Shown here one piece after another: positions 57,488 through 64,000 of a stretch of DNA of 64,000 nt. Origin of the DNA: Lepidodermella squamata (taxonomy: Eukaryota; Gastrotricha); NCBI GenBank assembly GCA_047495785.1, contig JBLDXI010000032.1, forward strand, positions 3,224,001 to 3,288,000. The letters are read 5' to 3'. How positions within the stretch are numbered: the stretch's first letter is position 1; every line of letters starts with the position of its first letter. Below the pieces are notes generated by a model, which was given only the letters and a program-made list of their open reading frames with translations, did no database searches and had not been told where the DNA came from. Position numbers and translations under genes: made by a program.

Positions 57488-59233
57488 ATGACTCCGAAAA
57501 AGCTGAATAGCGCCGAAGTTTTAGAAACCAGCTCGCGATCTTCCGACGAAGGTCATGCAAATGAAGCCTTCACGGCTGATAAAGATTCCGTCCAGCTTCA
57601 AAATCAAGGCTGGACAGCGTATTTGCTATACAGCAACGTCGTGATAGTCCTTGGCTCGGCTTTCATGTTTGGCTTCAACTTATCAGTCGTTAACGGCCCT
57701 TACGTTCATATGAACGCTTGGTTAAACGAAACTTTCGCAAGGGAAGGCCGTTATCTGAACGAAGTTGAACTTAATACTCAATGGTCACTAGCAGTTTCAC
57801 TCTACGTGATTGGCGGAATTGTTGGATCAACGTGGTTCCCAAGCCGCATGTCATCGACTATCGGAAAGTTTGTGGTTAAAATTAGATGTTCGTAAAGATA
57901 AAATGCATCCTTAATTTTTGTAAGACGATATGCTTTGATGATTGCCGCCGGAATTGCGTTCATTGGCGAAATCGTGATATTCATCTCAAGATTTAGCATG
58001 AGTTATGTGCCATTCATGCTCGGAAGAAGTGTTGTAGGGTTTTCTGGCGGGATGTCGCTAACCATTGCTCCGGCTTTGATCAACGAACACTCGCCGGCTA
58101 GGCTACGAGGTGCCTCTGGGACTATGTTCAGCCTCGGAATCGCCATTGGACTCGAGGTTGCTAATCTGCTTGGTTTATCATTCCTATTAGGGTCCGAGAA
58201 ACTTTGGCACTATCTTTTCCGTAATTTATTAAGCAAGATTCTAGGAATTTTCTTTACATTCTCCGTTTTCTTGCAGTAACTGTAGCTGGGTTCAACCTTA
58301 TTCATACAATCGGAATGTTTTTCGTGGTGGAAAGTCCTCGATGGCTTTTCGACAAAAATCGAGAAAATGAGGCCCAGAAGGCTATGCTCAGACTTCGAAA
58401 CGCGTCCAACTACGAAACTATCCAACCTGAGTTCGAGCTAATGAAACGCACGGCTCGAGAGGAAGCGAACATGCCTGCAATAACGATGAAAACCATGCTG
58501 AAAGACCGCCGTCTGTGGTGGCCTATGTTGGTGGTCATAATCGTTCATATCAGCAACGAGTTGACAGGGCTGAGTGCTGTTTTGATATACGCAAGTTTGG
58601 TACTTAGCGACGCAGGCCTTGGACCGGAAACAGCCGCTCTTGCAAACTTCGGAATAACTTTCGTCATGATCTTAGGGAATATCATTTGCGCCATTCTTGT
58701 TGATAGAATCGGTCGACGAATACTTCTTCTGATTGGCATGTTCAGTTTGACGGTGATCAACATCTTCCTTGTGATTGTACTAAATTATCACGTACAGTTT
58801 AAAACGGGCTTAATCACAGTCTTTATTGTAATTTTTATGATTCCAGATCATGCCAGCGGGAATCGCAGGGTTTGCAGCTTTCCTGCTGATCTTCTCTTGC
58901 GGTACAGCTGCGATTCCTTGGTTTATGCCGGCCGAAATGTTCAACCAATCAGCTAGGCCTCTTGCCCTCGACATAGCGACCTTTACCAACTGGGCTGGGA
59001 ACATTATTGTAACCTTTGTCTTCCCAATAATGAAGCTGAAAATCGGCTACTTTGCCTTTTTACCATTCGCTTGTATTGCTGCTATCTGTTTTGTCTTCTT
59101 TCTACTCTTTTTGCCCGAAACTGCGCCTGGGCTAGCCAACTATAGCAACGAGAAATTCGCGCCAGGAAACTCGCTGATTCAACTAGGTTGTTGCGAGAAA
59201 AGACACAGCGACCGCGCCACTCCCGATCACTGA
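57488..59233 (+). CDS. Transporter S: GLUT/SLC2-like sugar transporter with altered GPGP motif
   Basis: Four exons (57488-57867, 57925-58220, 58277-58791, 58847-59233) close at 525 aa. It is a recent paralogue of Q, near identical in exon 1 and in the last helices. Motifs: IGKRYALM by splicing, SPARLRGASGT, VVESPRWL, DRIGRR, NELTG in helix 7, FTNWAGN, PETAP. The helix-10 signature that reads CGPGPIPWF in Q is CGTAAIPWF here, so both the central Pro and two Gly of GPGP are lost while PIPW mostly remains. That region is the flexible hinge of GLUT-type carriers, so transport may be altered. The frame is intact, so this is not a plain pseudogene. Confidence 0.88.
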
Positions 59234-59709
59234 GGGACATTCCTTGGCTTCATTTCAAGGCTTCATTTTGGCTTTCTGTGACATTTTTTTCTTTGCCTTC
59301 GAAGGCTGAATTTGTTACTTTCACTTATTTTACTAAAATAAAGCTTATTATTTTTATACAACATGATAAATATCATGATGAAATTATCAACATAAAGAAT
59401 ATGAATTTAACATTACATAATTTTTATTTTTTCCTAATAATAATGCTAAAAATTCAATTCAGCGATCTTAATAACTTCATATCAACACCTATTATATAGT
59501 ATTTAAACTGCGCTTCGGAGACAATGTGGAATTGTAGAGCGTTACGCATTATAAGCTTCAAGGTGGTGGAGTTTAATTGCGTCTCACGTGTCGACACTAA
59601 ACGTACTGACAAGGTCTTTATAATTTGAACAACAAGATTTAACACGCCAGCTAATAGCTTTTGATTGTCATTGGCAACAGTCCAATAACACGTTTGAAGC
59701 TTTGCTAAA
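59234..59709. other. Region between transporters S and T
   Basis: No gene. AATAAA near 59337 probably ends S. AT-rich from 59330 to 59500. The last 80 bp resemble the upstream DNA of the pseudogene at 54989. Confidence 0.6.
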
Positions 59710-61440
59710 ATGGCAAATGAAAGTGGGCAAACAGCTGAAGGCGATGGAGATGACGAAATCGAAGAGGGCCCGCGACATCACGAGCACGAACTCAGCAAGC
59801 AGGGCTGGAATGCTTACCTGCTCTACAGCAACATTACTGTTGCATTAGGATCAGCCTTCTTATTTGGTTACAACATTTCAGTTGTTAATGGACCCTATAT
59901 TCACATGAATAAATGGCTGAACGAGACATTCGCAAGTCAAGGCAAAATTCTTGCTGCGGATGAATTGAATACAGAATGGTCACTCGCAGTCGCGTTGTAC
60001 TTGATAGGAGGCCTGGTTGGCTCGACTTGGTTTCCAAGTGGCATATCTTCATCGATTGGAGAGTAGGAAATGTCCTAGAATTTATTCTCAAATTCCTAAT
60101 TTGATTCTTTTGAAGGAGATACACATTAATTATTACAGCTGTAATCGCGCTGATAGGTCAGATTTTACAATTCATCGCTAGGTACTCTGGAAGTTACGTA
60201 CCTTTCATGCTTGGCCGAGCTATCGCTGGATTCTCCAGTGGAATCTCCCTAACAATTGGACCCGAGTTGATCAACGAACACGCCCCAGAGGACCTAAAAG
60301 GTGCTTGTGGGTCAATTTTTAGCCTGGCAATCTGTATCGGAAATCAAGTTGCCAACTTGCTGGGGCTGCCTTACATCCTAGGAACGGAAGCCCTATGGCA
60401 CTATCTTTTCAGTAATAAAATCGTCAATATTAACTTTATTTAATAATTTTAATTTTTTCAGTAATCAATGCAGGTTTTTGCGTTATTCACGGCATCGGCA
60501 TGATTTTCGTTGTGGAAAGTCCAAGGTGGCTGTATGACAAAAAGCGCGAGGATGAAGCCAAACAAGCGATGGTTCGACTTCGAAACGCTGATAATTACGA
60601 CGTGATTCATTACGAATTCGAAGAAATGAAGGAGGAAGCGAGGTTGGACGCCGAAACCGAGGCTGTAACATTAAAAGCTGTTTTCCGCGACCGCCGCATT
60701 TGGTGGCCTATGTTGTTTGTCATAATCCTAAACATCAACAACGAAGTTACAGGGCTGAGTGCTGTTCTCATTTACGCAAGTTTGGTTATGAGTAGTGCCG
60801 GCTTAGACAACGAAACCGCAGCCATAGCCAACTTTGGCCTAACTTTCGCTATCTGCGTCGGAACCATTGTTTGCATTTTCATCATCGAAAGGGTTGGACG
60901 GCGAATCTTGCTTCTAATTGGTACTCTAGGACTCGCTTTGGTCAATATATTTCTTGTAGTTGTTCTGTCACAAAATGTGAGTGCTAATTTTTTGGTTGGA
61001 AAAATCATATACCTTAATGAGAAATTCTTTAGGTAATGCCGGCTAGCATCGCTGGTTTCACGGCTTTTTTACTGCTTTTCTCATGCGGACCTGGACCCAT
61101 GGCTTGGCTGATGCCAGCTGAGTTGTTTCATCAGAACGCTAGGCCTCTAGCCTTAGATGTAGCTACGTTCACGAATTGGGCTGGGAACCTACTTGTCAGC
61201 TTCATTTTCCCGGTTATGCAGTTGAAAATCGGTTATTTCGCCTTTCTACCTTTCGCCTGTGTTGCAGCGCTTTGTTTTGTCTATTTCTTGATTTTTGCGC
61301 CCGAAACCGCTGCTCACCTAGCCAATTATAGCCCGGATCATTTCGCGCCGGGAAAATCACTAGTACAGCTGAGGTGCTGTAACAAAAGACGGAAATATAA
61401 AAATGGCGATCATCAGTTACAACCCGTGCCACATGCCTAA
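59710..61440 (+). CDS. Transporter T: GLUT/SLC2-like sugar transporter
   Basis: Four exons (59710-60062, 60116-60411, 60462-60976, 61033-61440) close at 523 aa. The N-terminus is strongly acidic then His-rich (DDEIEEGPRHHEHEL). Motifs: VALGSAFLFGYNIS, VVESPRWL, ERVGRR, CGPGPMAWLMPAELFHQ, FTNWAGN, PETAA; helix 7 reads NEVTG. Two cytosolic motifs differ in charge from Q and S: IGERYT in place of IGKRYA, and APEDLKGACGS in place of SPARLRGACGT. Both belong to the salt-bridge network of MFS carriers. AATAAA near 61449. Substrate unknown. Confidence 0.88.
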
Positions 61441-61714
61441 TTTCATAAAATAATAAAACCTTTGTTTTAATCGGTTGGATGGACTTCTTCATGAAATCCT
61501 GATGGAAATCCAATAAATAGCAATTACAACAAGCCAATGAAACCCTCAAGTCTTGAAACAAAATCTTTTTATTAAAGCCATATATAAGAATTTGAGAGTT
61601 CCTCTCGACGAGGCGAGCTCTAGCACATACAAATTTTAAGGACAGAACTGAAATTGAAATATAAACCAATACTTTTTATTTGCTTCGAGCTGCCGTTTTG
61701 TCGCGTTTTGTCTT

Positions 61715-62940
61715 TTAGAACGCATTAGCAACACGCGCGGCGAGATACACGTGTTCTCCGATAAAAATTAAGACGAAAATGAGGAATGCGAACAAATCGC
61801 ATTGCTGAGTGAGAGTCAACGCCTTCAAAGAACACGTTTTTAAGAGAGGGCTCTTATGCCGCCCCATCCTTTTCAGGTGATCTGCAAATCCGACCATAGT
61901 TGTAACGTAGATGCACATGAGAGTGCCCGCGACGATGTTAATGTTGAAATAAACAAGTAAGGCAACCACAACTGTTGAATCTGGAATGCTTTGTCGAGCA
62001 TCTGTCTGCAATATGACGAAAGCCAGCAGTAGTGTGGTTGAAAAAACCTATAACAAACTATCATAAACATCTTCTTTAAAATGTGGTAAACTTTTACTGG
62101 TCTGTCAGGCATCCTGGCTGGCATAGCTAGAGTTGATAATTGAAGAACTGTTAGTGAGATCGTCGGCACAATTATCGTGAAAACATAAGGCAACCAGATG
62201 CGTCTCATCTCGAGGCCGATTGTCATTTTCGACCAGCACTGCAAGTCAGTGTTGTCCAATAAATGATAGCAGGCATCGGGCCGAACATCTGAATCAGCTC
62301 TAATGAATTCCCAGTGATCTGTTTTCTCCGTAATAACTTCATCCGGACTCAGATAATCGATTCGGACGCTGCTCAGATTGGTTAACCGATCATTGAGCCA
62401 CATTTCGAAGATGAATTCACAGCGCTGCGAGTCGAAAGGGAACAGTTCGTGATTCATAGAGCACTTTGCCTTCCACAAACCGCCCGCATTTGTAAACACG
62501 GATCCGTCTGAATAAACGTCGATAGGGTACCCGGCCATGTTTTCATCAACAACGAGAATTGACTCAGTTGCGCTGTTCATGAAGGCTAGTTTCGGTTTCC
62601 ACATCTGAACGGCATAAGCGCCGTCGATTGCCAGGTAGGTGGATTGTTGCGAGATACGTTTGTCGAAATGAGGCCACAACTTTATTGCGACTTTGTAAAA
62701 ACATTCGTCGCGCCAACTAAGAATCAGGTTCCCTCTAACAGCTATCGTTTGCCGGACGTCATCTATTTCGTCGAAACTGTAGAGGCGAAACTTGGCACCG
62801 ATATTGACTGTTTTATTCGAGCGGAAAAATGGGTCGCAAAGTAAGGGATTCCTGACCTTGAGATGCTCTTCCAAGCTATCTTCTTGGCCCTCAACGACGC
62901 CGGTTAATATAAAATAGTATAACACGTATGACGCATGCAT
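61715..62940 (-). CDS. Receptor P: Cys-loop ligand-gated ion channel subunit
   Basis: Two exons (62940-62098, 62047-61715) close at 391 aa. Signal peptide MHASYVLYYFILTGVVEG. The body is closely similar to N throughout: SNKTVNI, WKPKLAFMNSA, Cys loop CSMNHELFPFDSQRC, second Cys pair (DACYHLLDNTDLQC), M1 RIWLPYVFTIIVPTIS, MPARMPDRP before M2, and a short M3-M4 loop with LKRMGRHKSPLL. The single intron is at the same site as in N. It lies about 10 kb away in the opposite orientation. Ligand and ion selectivity unknown. The pair could form homomers or a heteromer. Confidence 0.88.
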
Positions 62941-64000
62941 CAGCTAATTTGACTGAACCATTATATCCTCATATAAAATATGGTCTCCGAAGTTAGCATC
63001 AAGCAGTTCTCGTCATTTATTTATTCAATCAGCTGTCATTCGAATGATTTCTTTCTGGCCTTGGGAACGGCGGGATGACTATGCATATATAACAGCTTTT
63101 ACCTTAGCAGCAGGCTCAGCATTGATTTGCGAAAATTCTTTCTGCAAATACAGGTGAGGTATTACTCCAGTCGAAGCTCACAAAATAAAAAGATAATAAT
63201 AATAATCTGCTCATCTAGGGTTGATGTTTTTTCGAAATTGTTTCTTCGAGCCGCGAAGGTGCGAAAACCGTGAAACGCCAGCGCAGCGAGCATCACGGAC
63301 AAGGTTTTTGCGATAAATTATTCTACCTTCCACGATGGTCGTGGTTTTCTTGCACACATGTTCGCCTACTTATTTGAAACTTCGTATTAGGCTGTAATTA
63401 TTCGTGATATGCGCATGATTTGGATCCCTCGGGGCGAGACTTCGATTATTCACGAAGTAATGGGCACATGCGTGAAAAGGCCTCTAATGAAACGTCAATT
63501 TGCGAATTTTTGAGTGGCGGCGCTAGTATATAAACATTTTGCTAGACTGCATTCTCAATGAATATCTGATTTGCATCGTGTGATCATTTGAGCGTTCTAA
63601 TTTTTTTTCTCCGATCAAATTGCAGGTAATTTTTTTCTGAAACGCTCAAATGATCACACGATGTGTTTCATCGGTGACGTATTACTCTATTACCTCTGCA
63701 TATAATAAGTAATTGGCCCATGCGTTGTCCTAGTTCTTATGCTATTATATGTTAGATTTTATAAATTTGAAGTATGGGCGAATTTCCAAAATGCTACGGT
63801 TTTGCTACGGCGCCGTAGTTGACATTGCCAGCAGTACGGCGCGAGTGCCACTTTCGGCCAACTTTGCAAATTTTTCCAATTAGGTACAATTTCCCTAAAT
63901 AGGACTATATTAAGTGTCGGCGCGTGACATCATGCAAACGCGTCCTTTTGTAACACCATAAAATCAATCAGGAAACAGGCAATTTCTCTGTTATACTCGT
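62941..64000. other. Region beyond receptor P
   Basis: No gene is seen in this last 1,060 bp. It includes the promoter side of P and a perfect 23-bp inverted pair at 63574-63663. AATAATAAT words occur near 63193-63206. Confidence 0.55.
63574..63663. repeat. Perfect 23-bp inverted repeat (hairpin)
   Basis: The arm 63574-63596 (starting CATCGTGTGATCATTTGAGC) is exactly mirrored at 63641-63663. The 44-bp loop is T-rich. It could be a small foldback element, the tip of a MITE, or a transcribed hairpin; no flanking duplication is evident. Confidence 0.85.

Noticed and set aside
1-64000. CRISPR arrays, bacterial operons, tRNA or rRNA genes
   Set aside because: Spliced animal genes throughout; no spaced direct-repeat array, no convincing tRNA cloverleaf or rRNA was seen by eye, though tRNAs could be missed without a covariance search.

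Overview
This is a metazoan (invertebrate) nuclear window. Genes are split by short spliceosomal introns, mostly about 45-75 bp with GT-AG ends. The proteins are animal types: LDL-receptor class A (LDLa) arrays, a Sushi plus CAP protein, sugar transporters of the GLUT/SLC2 type, LamG-like domains and Cys-loop ligand-gated channels. I cannot name the species. A compact genome is evident. A short TTAGGG-like interstitial tract is compatible with many invertebrate phyla but proves nothing. Exon models were built by hand from splice signals and paralogue comparison; most close exactly in frame.

Region 1 (about 1-29,600, mostly + strand) is a tandem array of secreted LDLa-repeat genes: A (373-3466), B (10736-13829), C (15057-17252), D (18252-20787) and E (27497-29123). 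Intron phases are conserved, and the tail after the last LDLa domain is shared, but the number of domains differs: 19 in A and B, 15 in D, 10 in C and E. Four broken copies lie between them. A and B are a recent duplication of about 3.9 kb. The 3' end of D, its flank and a dead non-LTR retrotransposon form a perfect-looking head-to-tail duplication of 3,164 bp, so a 3' fragment of D is repeated at 23441-23951. The retrotransposon is itself interrupted by a 1,146-bp insertion carrying a hairpin and a 32-bp minisatellite. FLYWCH-like remnants and inverted-repeat elements fill the gaps.

Region 2 (29,600-31,650) holds a small three-LDLa gene (F, +) and a seven-exon Sushi plus Thr-rich linker plus CAP gene (G, -).

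Region 3 (31,840-41,610) is a cluster of four sugar transporters (H, I, J on -, K on +). Region 4 (41,941-46,940, -) is gene L, a secreted protein with many tiny cysteine-rich exons followed by two LamG-like modules. Its start codon and upstream region are mirrored in a 441-bp-arm inverted repeat.

Region 5 (48,759-62,940) has three Cys-loop receptor genes (M -, N +, P -). Between N and P lie three more sugar transporters (Q, S, T on +) and a broken fourth one. N and P are close paralogues in opposite orientation flanking the transporters.

How the products work together is not visible beyond family expansion. The LDLa proteins, F, G and L look extracellular; the transporters and channels are membrane proteins. 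The most notable signals are: GC-AG introns at one homologous site in three LDLa paralogues, a chimeric LDLa domain left by internal deletion, the mirrored promoter and start codon of gene L, loss of the GPGP motif in transporter S, and replacement of the Gln pair of helix 7 in all seven transporters.
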